Positions 21,919 through 35,375 of a stretch of 64,000 bases of DNA are shown in pieces. The DNA comes from Hyaloscypha bicolor E. Lineage: Eukaryota > Ascomycota > Leotiomycetes > Helotiales > Hyaloscyphaceae. The number at the start of each line of letters is the position of its first letter. Position 1 is the stretch's first letter. The notes beneath the pieces were generated by a model that saw only the letters and a program-made list of their open reading frames with translations, ran no database searches and was not told the origin of the DNA. The stretch spans positions 1,178,001-1,242,000 of the forward strand of contig NW_020194517.1 in the NCBI RefSeq assembly GCF_002865645.1, given 5' to 3'. The position numbers and the translations under genes were made by a program.

Positions 21919-24900
21919 GCTGGTTCTCGCCCTCGATGGCCCGCATAATCACCGACAAGCTCACTGAATGATATCCAATTGGTTGACAGACGATTACTGA
22001 ACTAACGTTCGACCATCAAGATGCGAGGCTCGGTTTTTAGCTTTATTGACTGGATTTAGTAATAACGCACTGCATCGCTTGAAAGTACGGAAATTGTCCT
22101 AGTCAGGTAAGCATATTTCCCCATGAAAGGACCCCCAAATGTTTGGATTTGGAGACCCCGAGAGTATTCTCATAGTAAACATCTCGATTATGCAGACCCA
22201 CCTTTAGACATGCCATTTTGCGACTCCTTGTCCACCACGATTCTCGATCGACGTCAAAATCCACCTTTGCCGTCTCTCGCCCGAAGCTTTCCCAGACATC
22301 GTACCAGCGGCATTTATAATATGCAACTTGGATGAGAATTAGTAAATTCCGCCATCACAAAACGTGAATCTGACAGTCCGAAGCCTGGTCATCCATCCTT
22401 TGGAGGCAAGTCCATTCCCAACATTCGTCAATCTTCCTCTTTATGCTGCATAAACGAAAGCAGTACATCGCTCTTTCTCGAAATTGCAGATACCGCTAGG
22501 AACTTTGGGACCAAGTGAGGAACCCCGTTCATATTGCCGGCCGGACTCGGGTAGAAATGTAGGTCTTCTTCGGGTCTTCGTCGGCTATGGGCAGGCTGAG
22601 ATACCCTGGATATACGTCGAAGGATAAAAGAGTGGATGGGGGATCAATGTTTGTATAAAGTTCTACCAGCGGAATCAGTTGCTAAGTGCAAGTATAAGGT
22701 TATAAAGAAGCAGAAGTCTTACCTCGAAGCTCTGCCAGTTGTCCTCAAGGCTTGCAGCGCTAACTTGCGAAAAACTGCCGCTCCTACGACGAATTCTCGC
22801 AGACGGTTTCTGCCCCCCTTGCCTGAGAGCAGTGATTATTAGCTTGGATGCCTGTTCTGTGGCGACGAAAGATAGCAGACTCTCCTCGAAACCCCATTAC
22901 CAGACATGATGGAGAAAGTGGTTTGGCGATCGATCCGCCTGTCGCAACAGCTCCCAGAATAATTGAACGATAGAGATAAGTAGCTCAAATACTCAATATC
23001 GGATATTGCGACGTTATCCATTCTCAAACCTCACCAGCAAGTGAGGTGTGAACAAGTTGTCCTCGGGGAGTCGGGGACGATCAACAAGATACGACGACCT
23101 TGGGCGTCGGAGTCAAGTCAACCCGTGAACACTTCCCAGCTTTGGAACACCCACGGACAATATCCAATATTTGGCACCGGGTATCGCAGCATTTAACTCC
23201 TGATCTTCTTCAACGGCCCCCCAAAAATAGACCTTTCGATAAATGCATTCTATTTCGAGATGTCCCATACTGAGTTTTGACCCCTCCGACGACGCCAAGG
23301 AGCCTCTTCTGACAGCGGGCATCTTACGCCACTATCTTAAGCAACGAATCGGACCCCAGCCCCTCAAAACCTTAGTTCAGCACCAGTGGGTTGCCTCTAA
23401 CCTGTCTCTCCCACCGCAGCGCACCCACCGCACCGCGCCGCATCTTCCCCTCCGTCCCGAACCCGATACCGTGCCGAATCGGTAACATGACCAAAGCACA
23501 ACCCACTACGCCGCCCCAGCGCAGCCATGCCTCGGTCGAGTGTACGGCACACAGGCTCACGGGAGCATTGTACATTGTACGTTAGTGCTTAGGTTAGCTT
23601 AGTCTTTTCCTGCCGTTTCAGCCGTAATTGGGTGAAGAGCGAGGGGCTGGGGTGGGAGAATCCCGGTAAGGGGGCTTTGTGAGGTAGGGCTGAGGTTGGA
23701 AAGGAGTTTTTCGTTGCATGTCGTGCTTTTTAGCTCGCAGCCTAAAGGTTGGATTTGCAGCGAGAGTGATAGGGGATGGAGTCGGGATGAGATTAGCTTG
23801 CTACTAGAGCGGTTTTGTCTGTTGGCGTCTGTTTGTGGTTTGATGGGCCATGCGGGCTATCGGTGTTATTGGCTCGATTGGCTTGGGGCGTGTAAGCTAA
23901 GTATTCTTTCTTCTCAAGGGAGGACGAACTCATCTTAATCTTCGCGGCGAGGCTTCTGCTCGATTGTTGAGGTTTTCTTGTTCTGTCGTTCATCAACATG
24001 AACTTAACAGCCTGAGATGATGTTTCCATATTTGCCGATCTCAAAGTAAGTAATTCAGGTGAGCTATCAGCTTCTCTGATATAGGCACTTGTCCGAAAGT
24101 AGATAACAGTCATGCAGAGCTAACTGTATTTATAACAGACTCTTCCAGCTAAATTCTCGCGAATAGATCCCCATATACGCCTACCCTCCTCGACCCAAAT
24201 TCATCAGAGCAGAGCACTCGAAGCTTCCAAGTCGCCAGTGTTGTCAATGGTTTCAGGTGCTCCCCTTAATGGATCATTCTTCCGATGACAACTGGTCCTT
24301 CCTCACAGAAGAACTGTTGTCATCTCTATTCGGCGGAAGCTCGACACTGAATCGATATTGTTCGACGGAGGCCCCACCAATGAATCCATGAGCGGGCCAT
24401 CAAATCCACTGCGAAATTATGAAAGAAACAACAAGTTTCGGGGGACAAGCATGCAAGCTGTGAATCGGCAAATTCATCGAGACGAGAAAAAGTAGCGATA
24501 TTTATCCCAGTCTACCATCTGGAGATTGAGAAAGGGTTTGCAAGGGATCGAACTCCAAAGGACAAGGGGTTATCTGGATAGAGCTTTATTTCTACTTGTA
24601 GTTCTGCCACTCCTCAAGCAATACCCACGCCTGCGCGAACACTCTATCGATGGTAAAAACGGCGGCTGAAATTCTACATCTTGCTTACCAGTCCGGCGAC
24701 CTCCACAGTCGGAAATAGTTCCATGCTCACAGCCTTCTGCATACCAGGAAGCTTCACCGGCCACAAAATATTCAGCCAAGACGAATCGAAAGACGGTTAA
24801 GAATCCACAATCCACTACTCACAAGCAAGTCACCACGGCACTAGCTCGACAACTCCCCACAGACAAGAAAAGATAGATGAGGATATACGAGAGAATATTG

Positions 24901-25683
24901 TCTAGAACCTCACCACCGATAAGCGCTGCCGCAAAGCCTTCAACCACCTGGTGGAGAGGATGAAGGAGGCGGCAGCGGAGAGAGCAGACGGCATCAAGAG
25001 ACCACGCTTTTGAATTACCGCATCGATCAACGGACGAAGCTGATGTGCCTGAGAAGTTCGGAAAACAGATACGAGAGATTGTTTATTCCAAGGCAATCCG
25101 GCAGGTTTATCGAATGATGCCAAAGCGGCTCGAAGGAAAGATCTGCCCCAAAAACGTGTCCGACTCTCTCCACTATGATATGCGTCGCTGGTGAGTGTTG
25201 GATGGTGAACCAAATGACGGCCTGGATCTCCTTGCAAAGCAAGCGTAGCCAAATATGGGTTTCTTCCGACCACACCAGGAAGGCTCGCCGTAGTCTGCTC
25301 AATTCATCTCCGTTCTGAAGCCAGACACAGCGGCGAGCGTTGCAAGTATGATTCATTTTTGAAAGGGAATAAAGTGCACTGAGGAGACTTCCTCATCTTT
25401 CCTTCTTCAAATTCCTCTTTTGCATGTGGTAGCAATGCTCCCAGATCCTCGTCATACAATGTAACTTCGATTGCAAGCAAGTCAGTGTCTAGGTGGCTAA
25501 TTTGTGCAAGCTAAGTAGTAGATTTCTTGGTCATAAGGACACTTGTCAAGCAGACAATGATGCAGGATAGAAATAGCAAAGCTAACGCATATAGCAGAAG
25601 CTCCAGCCAAAGCAACAACCCCACCCCAACACTCCCTTTACAACAAGCAACGTCATATCGCCACCACCATTCCTCCACCCCTC
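21919..25683. other. Gene-poor 3.8-kb stretch
   Basis: Only short frames occur (22636-22842 plus; 24570-24815, 24902-25273 and 25027-25356 minus). None carries a recognised domain, consistent splice sites or a signal peptide. Base composition is not unusual and no repeats or RNA genes were spotted by eye. Confidence 0.45.
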
Positions 25684-27386
25684 TCACATCATAACCCCCA
25701 GCACACACAACCTCCCCAACCCCCCCTCTCCGTCCCAACCAACCACAAGATGCATCCTCATAAAAATCACCCTCTGCTCAAACAACCTAATCTGCTCGCC
25801 GGTCATCGCACTTATTTCCTCCACGCTCCTCCCAAAGAATTTCTCCCAAGCACGCGGACTCCAGACCAGTTTACCAGTGGCGATACACCCTGTTTCGTCA
25901 GCGAGGCGACCGATGATGCGCGGGTTGAGGGAGAGTGTGAGCGGGGTGGAGCAGTTGCGGCAGGGTGTGCAGGGGCTGTTGGAGAAGATGGGTACTCCGC
26001 AGCTGAGAGACGACAGTCAACGATTGGGAAAAGGAGGAGGGGAAGAAAGGGGAGGAGAAGTACCATTCAGCACACATGAGCATGTTCCGGCGGTGGATGG
26101 ACACGAGGTTCATCTCCAGGATCGTGACGCTGATGAAGCCCGAGAAGGTCTGGTTGCCATCCGAACGGACCCTGATCAAATTAGTCTAAGGGGAGAAGAC
26201 TCGCAGGAAGAAAGAAATTTTTTGGGGAAATACCCACCAATTATCCAGCTCCGCAAGAGTAAACAACATCCGGTTAACCCCATACTCAGCAGCATCAATA
26301 TCCCACCTGCCCTCTTCCACCTTAAGACACAAACTCTCCTTCCTCGTCAACCCCACCGCATATTTCCTCAGCCACTCCGCATCGCTCCCCTCCGGCTCAA
26401 CATCCACCATCGTGCTTCCAATGATCCCAAGATTCCCCTTCCCATTCAGCCCTACCCTGTACCCCGGATTTGAAACCAACAGAACCGTCTCGCCCGGCTT
26501 CCAGCTCTTGGCGGACTCAATCATCTCGTTCCATACCGTGAGTCTCACTTGACCTGTATGGTCAAAAAGCAGGATCTCAGCAAGCTCACTCTCACCTCCT
26601 CCATCTTTACGAGAGATTTTCTTCTTGCCGCCGATACTCTTCACACAAACCAATATCTTCGCACCGCTCACGCCATCATGCCCACTACTCAGATAACTAT
26701 CCAGCGTCATGAGTCCCGGAAGCGGGTGGCCTTTCTTGTATTCCAGCGGCGTTCTGCAGATGCCGTCAGAAGAGGAGGCATTGGTGTGTATCACCACGTG
26801 ATCGCTCGTCACTCTGCCCGGGAAGAGGTTGGCGTGCACGAGAACGGAAGGGCTGTGCGGGACGTCGGATTTGGAGGTGTCGGAGATGAAGACGGTCCAG
26901 ATGGTGAGGAGCTGGCCGAGGATGAGGGGGTAGGGGTTTTGTGCGAAGTAGAGCTTGATCTGCATGCTATCAGCCTAGGCCCTTCTCATCTCAGCCTCTC
27001 TCCTACGAGCCTACAAGCAAATCCAAAGTAACACCTCAGAAACAGACACAACTCACAGATGCAGCACCCTCATCATCCCTCAAAATCACTGCATGAAAGC
27101 CCCTCGCCTTCGGCTGCTTCTTATCCTTCCCCAATATCGTCTTCACATTCACAACCCTGCCCACAAACGTCACTGCTCTCGGACCTGGCACGAGGTGCGA
27201 GATACTGCATTCCTTGTACTCGCGCTCTGGGTTCCATTTTCGATGGAGGGGGTCCATGGCGTCGGAGAGCTCTTCTTCGGTGAAGCCGTCGCCGGCTTTA
27301 GCCGGCGAGGGCGGAGGATTGGCGGGGTTGGGGAGGCGGACTTTGGGTTTGTAGAAAGCTTGGATGGAGGGGGCGTCGTTTACCAT
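25684..27386 (-). CDS. OB-fold nucleic-acid-binding protein with C-terminal Cys cluster
   Basis: Coding parts on the minus strand: 27386-27057, 26959-26238, 26171-26064 and 26002-25684 (492 aa). All four exons join in frame with GT-AG introns. The N-terminus (SIQAFYKPK) is followed by an OB-like segment (AVTFVGRVVNVKT, IKLYFAQNPYPLILGQLLTIWTVF) and a second one (EILLFDHTGQVRLTVWNEM, PGETVLLVSNPGYRV). Cysteines at about 384, 387, 388, 398, 401 and 404 (CAECC, then CTPCRNC) resemble a zinc ribbon, as at the end of RPA1. The arrangement recalls RPA1/MEIOB-type single-strand DNA-binding proteins, so a role in recombination or repair is inferred, not shown. I do not recognise a named orthologue. 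Confidence 0.8.
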
Positions 27387-27795
27387 CTTGGTGAGGAGGG
27401 ATGGTGGCTGGGCGGTGATGTGTGGCGGAGAAGATCTTTGAGCATGATGGGAAACCGAAGGGGAGTGAATTTCGGCGCCTTCAATTAAGCGAGTGCTTCC
27501 CCTTTACTGTCGCTACGATGAGTACTTGGCCATATAGTACCCATGTTCAGCGAGAACACGGTACAATCAATTTACCTTTAAAACAGGGAATTATTATTGA
27601 TGTCACGAATAGGAACTGGAAAGTTTGGAAGAGCAATTGCGCTTCAATTTACGTTATGTCTAATGAGTGAATGCGTGGCACTTATCGCCACGTGTAGACT
27701 GCAAAATCAAACCACATCTCCATCAGACTTCACCCGGTTACCAGTAAAGACTACTTCGCAGCAAATGAAACCTCAGTTGCGAAGGATGACTGAAT
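27387..27795. other. Spacer between INO1 and the OB-fold gene
   Basis: Holds the INO1 3' flank and the OB-fold gene promoter. Nothing recognised. Confidence 0.45.
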
Positions 27796-29516
27796 TTAGA
27801 ACAGCTTGTGCTCCAAAGTCATATCATTCTCCGGCTCAAGACCAACGCAGGCCTTAAAGATGTTGACCAAAGCACTTCGCTGCTTAGCAAGAGCATTGAT
27901 GACAGGGGTGCCAGGAGGAGTCAAGGGAGCCTTGAGCATGAAGCTGAGAATGCTAAGCACGCTGTGGAAGTTCTTGAAGTCCTTGGTGGTAGCACCATCG
28001 CTGGAATGAGCCTTCCACTGGATGCGAGTCATCACCTCAGCAACGACAACCAGATCAATGATCAATGGCGAAGCGAGAAGGGAGTCCTCGCAAACATTGA
28101 AGATGCTAGAAAAGATTAGCATGAGGCTTATTAGACCGGTTGTAGAAGCTTACGAGATAGTCTGATGACCTCCCATGAAAATCTCAGCGTAGTACTCATC
28201 CAAAGCACGCTTGTTGTCACCAATAGCTGGCATATACTTGATGACGACAGTGTGATCAGGATGCTCGCCCTTCTTGTAGAGAACAGAGTTGGCTTCAACC
28301 ATGTCATCCACGACGTTGGACTTGGAGATCTCCTTGGAGCGGAATTGCTTCTGGGAGCTGAGGTTCTTTCCATCATTGTTGCCGAGATGGTTATAGCTGG
28401 CAATGGAAGTGAGCTTGATACCAGCGCTGATCAAGAAATCGACCAACGCAGACTTCATCTTGGTCTGACCAGACTTGAAGTCATCGCCACCAATGAAGGC
28501 ATTGTGCTTCTCGGCAAGTTCAATAGCACCGGGAACAAAGGTGTTCTGGGGGGAGCCGTTGATGAATGGAACGCCCTCGAGAATACAAGCCACAGCAAAG
28601 ACAGTGGATGGGGCGACTTCCTCGTGACCGTTCTTGATAGCGTTCATAAGGTTCGCAGCAGTATCATTGATACCAGGGATGAGATCAGCAAAACGCTCAG
28701 TGTTGGCTGTCCACTGAACAATGACCTTGTCGAGGTTGTTCGTGACCTTGAAGTCGCTGCAAAGACAGTTAGCATTCAGGTTTCGTTTTCATCCCAGAGG
28801 AACTATTACCGGATGTCCTTTCGAATCTGTTCAACGTGCTCCATGCAGGCCTTGCTGCCCTCCAAGAGGTTGTCGGCACGATCCTCCTGGTTGGCAGCAA
28901 TGAAGTCTGGATAGTAGATGCTGGGCAAAGGGACCAGAGAAGCCATCTCCTTCTTGACCTGCTCCTTGAGAGTGGGCTCAAGAACGGCAGCACGGTCCAT
29001 GGCCTTGGCCAAGTTCAATCCGCTGATATCCCAGCCACCAATTACAAGATCATTTGGGTGAACCATGGGCAAGATGTCATGGAAGGGAATGTTGACATCC
29101 TTGGAAGTCTTAGCATTAGTACCGAGCTTGACTGTAGATCCCATGACAACAGAGCCATAGTAGTTAGCAGCACGAGGACCTTCACGAGTTTCCCACACGA
29201 GACCACGGCGGTTGGCAATGATACCAGCGGTAACAGTGGTACCGTTGTTTCCACCCCATCCGACAAGCATCATACCGGTCTTGGGGACCTTGCGATCGAC
29301 CTTGAAATCGTAGACAGTCTCCTTGGGAGTTGCCTCGAATTTACCATCGGCAGTCTCGTTGACCAATGTGGTGCGATATGTGTACTTGGACCGGATCTCA
29401 TTGTCGGTGTAGACGACATTTGGGGAGTTGACCTTGAAGAGATCCTTGTTGGCAGGAGCCGTAGTGCTACCGTTTCCGTTCGAGAAGTCCAGTCCGACTT
29501 CCGCGTGAGGTGCCAT
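27796..29516 (-). CDS. ino1: Inositol-3-phosphate synthase
   Basis: Cytosolic NAD-dependent enzyme converting glucose-6-phosphate to inositol-3-phosphate, the first step of inositol and phosphatidylinositol synthesis. Coding parts on the minus strand are 29516-28810, 28756-28154 and 28105-27796 (539 aa). The ATG at 29516 (MAPHAEVGL) was preferred to one nine codons upstream because fungal homologues begin similarly. The NAD loop is GWGGNNGTT (about 86-94). Conserved active-site blocks include [33 protein letters not shown] and the C-terminal [16 protein letters not shown]. Length is normal. No inositol-response element was identified upstream by eye. Confidence 0.97.
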
Positions 29517-30519
29517 ATTATTGACAGTATTTGGCGGCCTCAAAGTTGTGCAGTGTGTATAAGTTTGGATCGGGTGCGTTTATCTGGTAAACGGCGAGTC
29601 CGATGCCCCTGCGGCGGAAGAGCAACGGGCTCCTGCGAACGGATGGTGCGATCTGGAAACACTGTCAGTAGATGGCTTGGGGAAAGGGCAACAGGAGCCC
29701 TGTGTTGGGCGGGGACCCCATTGCCGTCCGAGGGTATCCGGTGTTGGGGAGAGAATCTTACGAGTTGAGGAGATTGGAAAACGTCTTGACGACTGGGTGA
29801 TTACACTCGGAAGTGTAATCGACTGGTTGTAGTTTGGGAATGGAGTTCTGAGCTTGTTCCTGGGGATTTGGGGATTTGGACAGTTGAATGGTTTTGGGTT
29901 GTTAAGAAGGAGGGAGGTGCGAGAGGAGAGAAAATGGGAGATGAGCCTTTTCGTTTTCGGCAGCGGTGGAGCGAGTGACGGTGTTATTGATTTTGCCCCA
30001 CTACGCGCGCCGTAAGCGGGATGGCGGGGCATTGGATGGTGCCTGGACAGATAGCGATAAGGCCGCCGTGCATCCGTTTTTGCGCAAACCTGCATAATCG
30101 ACGCGCATAATCCAGATCGACTCCTGTCGTGGTCCATTTCCGGCCTGTCACTACAGTCGAGAGCTGCCGAGGACGGAGGATCAGGCGGAAGAATGGACCA
30201 ACCAAGCGGTAGAGATATGGCTGGCAACGGCCATCGTGAATCCCCTCACATTGTCTCCAGTATCTAGGCCAACGTCTCCGGAACTTCTTGCCAATGACAG
30301 TCCAAAGAAGGTGCTCTGGTTCTGCGAGGGTACGGATTCACTGATAGTCCCTTTCCCAGGCTCATTTTCAGAAGAAAATGGCATCGCATGTCCACCTTCC
30401 TCAAGTACTAGATGCATTGCTAATACCTGAACAGGACGCAAGGAAGTCACTTCTTTCCTTTGCCAATTTGCTCGTTGAATACAATTGTCAAGAAGCTTAT
30501 CAGGGGCATTTCCAATTCT

Positions 30520-30726
30520 TCATGAATACGGTCGAGGCGTGGGACCGATGACATCCCAAAGTCCACCAATTCTGTCCAAATCTGCTTTCCCATCATGACC
30601 TAGAAGACGCGATACGATACGCGTCTGCTCCAGCCATATTTCTTCTTCAACATACTCCAACTTTAATCTCGTTGTCTTGATATTCTTTTGCGGCAGTCTC
30701 AGATCACGTGGAGAGGTGTTCGCCAT
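30520..30726 (-). CDS. Possible small hypothetical ORF
   Basis: A 68-codon frame beginning MANTSPRDLRLPQKN, rich in charged helix-like residues, sits at the 3' end of a longer open frame starting at 30879. It has no recognised family and no support from splice sites. It may be chance. Confidence 0.2.
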   Translation of the reverse strand: MANTSPRDLRLPQKNIKTTRLKLEYVEEEIWLEQTRIVSRLLGHDGKADLDRIGGLWDVIGPTPRPYS

Positions 30727-32013
30727 GATGAAATGGCGGTGTCGAAACAACTGTCGCGTGAAGATAAAGTCTGCATGCAGAAACGCCACTGATGTGCTCA
30801 GCATGGATTGGAAACATCTCACCGCAAGTCTGCAGAATCTTGGCCAAGATTTGACATGAGCCGAAAGTCGAGCAGTCATCCTCTCGCCGTATAAACCCGA
30901 AATGAATGATGAAACAAAAGTACCAATTGGCAGCAGATGCAGCAGGGAAAGACTTCAGGCTCCATATTTTTAAAATGCGAGGGACAATTCCCACAGCTAA
31001 ATCCGAAGTTACATGGCATAACAGCGCTTCCTATAAGTGTCCAAATATAGCTGGGAGGCTCAAATCTTGATGTCGGCGGTTCGGCCCCTTGGTGTTTCAA
31101 GTTCGCTAGAACTTCTGAATGATTCGACTTAAACAATTCGAGCTTCTTCTACCGAGATTCGTCGCTGACGAAGAATCGAATTCTTGATAACAATCGATAT
31201 ACCGACGGCGTAAGCTCATGGATTCGGTGGTACTGGAGAATCTTCCAAGATTAAGTATTCTTGAACCCTGGACTTGTGACTGGCATCCGACGTGAGGGGT
31301 AATATATGGATTCCCGAACGTGGGAACCGATTATCCAAGATTCGCAGGATCTCGTTCTAGAACTGGGCAAGGGGAAACAGAGAGAAACAAATCATGACAC
31401 GCTTTGGCTGGGCTTGCCCAAAGACAGGAACAACCTGGAGGTGTTTAGTTCTCATTGGAGCCCGCCGAGCATGCAAATCATTCTTTGACGTTGTCGAGCA
31501 GGGATGGGCTCACCGTTGATGTCGAAAAGCAAAACATCGAGTGCCTCATGTGGCCACGCTCTCGCCCCCCCCTTCCGGGGCAAGGAAGATGGTCGAGCGC
31601 TTGGAATCTCCAGGGTCGTGGCTGGGGGTCGATCGAGACAGGAATCGATCTCGATGTTCGAGGTGAGTCGCTGATCTTTCAGCCACGGCTGCAGGGGACA
31701 GACAGCATTGACAAGGCGAAATGAGTAGGCGGGGCAAGCCGAGTTGATTGTCGATGCCATACTCCGTACAGTACCGAGATCGCTGCATATTAAATAAACA
31801 ACGAGCGCCCCGTGATGGGGACAGGGTTGGCTGGATAACGCAATAATACGGAGTAGGACCATTGGCGATCAGATCATCGGCGTCGAAATGAAAGCGCAAC
31901 GATCGTCAGGGACGGAATTTTCCTGCCGAATAATGTTACCGTACAGCAGCTAGTAGCGAGCGAGCAGAGTGAAGTGTGGAGCTGGCGGCCATCGGGAGCC
32001 AAGCGGGCTGTGG

Positions 32014-32037
32014 GCCTGTGAGCCTGTGAGCCTGTGA
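32014..32037. repeat. Tandem GCCTGTGA x3
   Basis: Three exact head-to-tail copies of the 8-mer GCCTGTGA, about 1.2 kb upstream of the LIM gene start. Confidence 0.85.
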
Positions 32038-33226
32038 AGAAGGGGGTGCCCGGAGAGCGTGATTGGGAAGGCGATGGATGGGTCCGGTGGAGGGTCCGAT
32101 GGAACCCCTCAAATTGCCAGACTCTTGGGAGCGTGTGAGGACTCAGGAGGACTCATCGACGGAGGCACCGTTGCTGCATCTAAAATCACTGTACTTTACT
32201 GCTTTGCTTCAGATCACCGGCTGCTCCGCAGGCCCTCCTCGATCTGACCTGCGTTGGCTGCTGTACGGAGTACTCCAAACGTACCGCTTGGCTTGATACT
32301 TATCTGGCCCCCGTCCAGCCCTCGTCTGGCCCTCCTCCAGCCCGCGCATCATCAAGCGCTGGCCCTGTCGAGAGCCGTGCCTCCGTGCTGTAAGTGCCTG
32401 AGCCGTTTGGCAGTCCCAAAGCAGAACGCCCACCGACGCCACCACCCAAGACGGGTGCTAGGGGAGTGCCCCAGTGTGCTCTCTACGGGCACCAGCTCAA
32501 CCTTCACTCTCCTTCCCCTGGAGCTAGAAAACTTGAAGGAACTTGGAAGGTGCTAGCTTGGAAGAAGGAACTCTGCAGCGCCAGACGGACAGCACCGAAG
32601 TGCTCAAACGCTGCGGCATCTTCCCAGCATTAATTTCTGCTCCATCACACATCTCGACAGCAATCGTGGAGAAGTGTCCGCCCCCCTGCCGACCTGCGGC
32701 AGACTCGATTGAGCAATTCAGCCCGCACTCCACGGATAGGCCTGTCAATTTTGCAGGGGATCTTCTTGCACACCCTTCTCCAGTGGTCCCCGAGACGGAT
32801 CTCTAACAGCCTACCTCTCTGGAACCTCGATTGAATCGACGATTGTTTGCCTACAGTCTTTACCGCCAGTCAGTTTCGAGCATTGTCAGCTAGCTCCTAA
32901 ACATCTTTATGATCTGCGAGTAGGACGAACCTCTAGACCTACTCCGCCAACTACCCCAAGGAATCACCACAGACGAACTTGACCATCGAACCTCTCTCAC
33001 CGCAGCTTAACGACCCGAGCTTCGAACTGGTTTTTATGGCATCGTGGGTGTCTGGACACTCAGGATATTCTCGGAAACAACTACATACATATCCCAGTCT
33101 GCAGTCTTGGCTCACACTCATACCAACTCGCTTCTCTGACCGCTGGTTGACGTCGAGCCGCATCATATGTATTCGTAATAAGAACAGCATCGATGGTGTG
33201 GTTGGAGTGCCAATTAGGAGACCAAG

Positions 33227-35375
33227 ATGGCAGATATGGGCAGAGCGTCGAGCTTCTTGCCGGCAATAAAATGTTCTATGTGCGCTAGAGAAATCGAAAT
33301 CTCCCAGATGGGGGATCATGTATGCGGTGGCTCAGGAGAGCGTGAGTACTCCTCTTGGAGAATTTCGGGATTGATGTTAAATGATCACAGCAACTCCTCC
33401 ACTGGATTCGAATAGTAACTTTTCCAGCATGCCATACAAATCAAATCCGACAAATGGCCCCAGCTACTTGAAGCCGGGACGGACGATGCCTCCCAGAGTG
33501 GACACTTCAGCTGCGAGTAAGTGGTCCTAATATCAATTTATATCTGTACTAAATTTTCCAGACCGTACATTCTTCCGACAGGAGGAATTGACGCCAGTGA
33601 GCTTGTCGCCATCTCGAAGTGTGTCCCCAATGACTCCAAGTGATGGACGTCAATCACCGCTCGGAAAACCTATACGCAGTGCTACCAGACCATTACAAAG
33701 ACGTCCGCCGTCTCCCGAGCTGCTCTCTTCGAATTTAGACTCACCCTTTCCACCTTTCCCACCTGCGAAGTCATCAGCGCAAACGTCGCAATCAAGGGGA
33801 GGATATGGTGGGATGGGAAATAATAGGTTTGCGGAGGCGGATCCGAAGTACGTTCCCGTAAGTCCACGGACGGTAACTGATGGTGGACTACTGCAACGAA
33901 TGAACACAATTGCTCCTGGTCCTTTTGATCCCAATCGTCGGGGAAGACCGAGCGAATCGGGATCTGACAGGAGTCACAAAAGAGAAGGAACTATTGGGAG
34001 TCTGAGGGATATGACAATGTCATCGGCTACAAGTGAGGTTGGCGCAAGCATTCGACGTCCTTCTACAGCTGGGCCTGGCCATTCTCGAACCTCAACAAGT
34101 AGTTCCAATGGGTCAAAAAATGCGATCCCACCTCCCAGAGCCCCAAGAAATAATGGTTATGGGGGATTTGGACCACCGCCAGGCGCCTTCGATCCGGAAC
34201 CTATTACCGCTGACAGCAGATCTCAAACCTTCCCGTTAAGGAGCGACGGTACGCAAGCCTCAATGAGAAGGCCATCTGAGCCAGGACCGGGGCCACGAAT
34301 GCGGAGACCATCGAATGAAAGCCATAAGGAGACAATGGATGAGCGGTCGATCAGCAGGTCTCCCTCGAGCTCAAGGGGCCGAAAACAGTCAATTTCTGGT
34401 CCAGATACTTCAAGACCTCCTCCACCTCGAGCACCAAGCTTGATCAGACCAAGGGTAGACGGGCGACTTGATGATGCGCCGCCTGTCCCTGCAAACATTA
34501 ATCTCGCTGCCGAGTTTGGAATTGGCAATCCGTACCACACACCTTCAGAATCCCAATCTTCGAATGCGTCGGGCTCGAGCAATGCCAGCAAAGCGAGCTC
34601 GACCTCGAGTCCGCCCCTATCTGCAGGCCCAAAGCAATCACGGCGACGGCCATCCGATACACCAAAAGTGGACGTATTGATGGTTGACTTACAGTCTTCA
34701 ATGGCTCAACTGGACCCTAGAGAGGTCCGAACGTCGCCGCCCCGGAATAGACAATATGCGCCCGGACTTCAGCCACCAAACAATCCATTCATGCCCTCCC
34801 CAGAATCACCCATGGACCCGGCAATTCAAGGTGGTCGTCTGTCCCCATCTCCATCACGCAATGCAGAGCGCCTACGGACAGCACCCGAGAATAAGCCCGC
34901 GCGCCGTCCTACAACAGCAAAGGGGAACTGCAAAGGCTGCGGCGAACCAATCAAGGGACCATCAGTAAAGTCTGCAGACGGGCGCCTGACAGGACGCTAC
35001 CACAAACAATGCTTCATGTGCAAGACGTGCAGCGAGCCCTTCCGAACTTCGACCTTTTACGTGATCAACGATGCTCCATATTGCGAGCATCACTACCACA
35101 AGCTCAACGGCAGCATCTGCAGTACCTGCAACCGCGGCATCGAAGGGCAATGCCTCGAGGCGGAGGGCAAGCAGAAATTCCATCCACAATGTCTGACGTG
35201 CGCGGACTGCAAAAGAAGCTTACGAGGCGACTATTTTGAGATGAATGGTAGGGTATACTGCGAACGAGATGCGTTCAGGAAAGCGCAACAAAGCAGGTTC
35301 CTCGGACCGGGGAGTGCAAGCGGAGGAAGCAATCGGATGGAACGACGCACAACAAGATTAATGATGATGGCGTGA
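33227..35375 (+). CDS. Paxillin-like protein with two C-terminal LIM domains
   Basis: Exons are 33227-33341, 33391-33516 and 33562-35375 (684 aa). The N-terminus carries a small CxxC motif (SFLPAIKCSMC...MGDHVC), then about 470 residues of Ser/Pro/Arg-rich disordered sequence. Two LIM zinc domains follow, at about residues 537-594 (CKGCGEPIKG..., YHKQCFMCKTC, YCEHHYHK) and 600-655 (CSTCNRGIEG, FHPQCLTCADC, YCERD). This layout matches fungal Pxl1/paxillin-like adaptors, which act at sites of polarised growth and septation with Rho GTPases and actin. The last 25 residues are basic. The ATG at 33227 is used; an ATG three codons later would give almost the same protein. Confidence 0.92.

Larger units (their letters stand above)
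29517..33226. other. Long gene-poor region between INO1 and the LIM gene
   Basis: About 3.7 kb forming the divergent upstream regions of INO1 and the LIM gene. Apart from one weak minus-strand frame (30520-30726) and a small tandem repeat (32014-32037), no coding feature is recognised. Much of it may be untranslated leader or promoter. Confidence 0.45.

Noticed and set aside
24540..24570. GATCGAACTCC, similar to a tRNA B-box
   Set aside because: It departs from the B-box consensus, and no A-box or cloverleaf could be found nearby.
24902..25356. Two overlapping minus-strand frames that might be one shifted gene
   Set aside because: Neither resembles a known family, and joining them would need an unsupported shift.
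28836..29768. 310-codon plus-strand frame opposite INO1
   Set aside because: It is antisense to a strongly conserved enzyme and shows no domain of its own. The same applies to 28165-28914.
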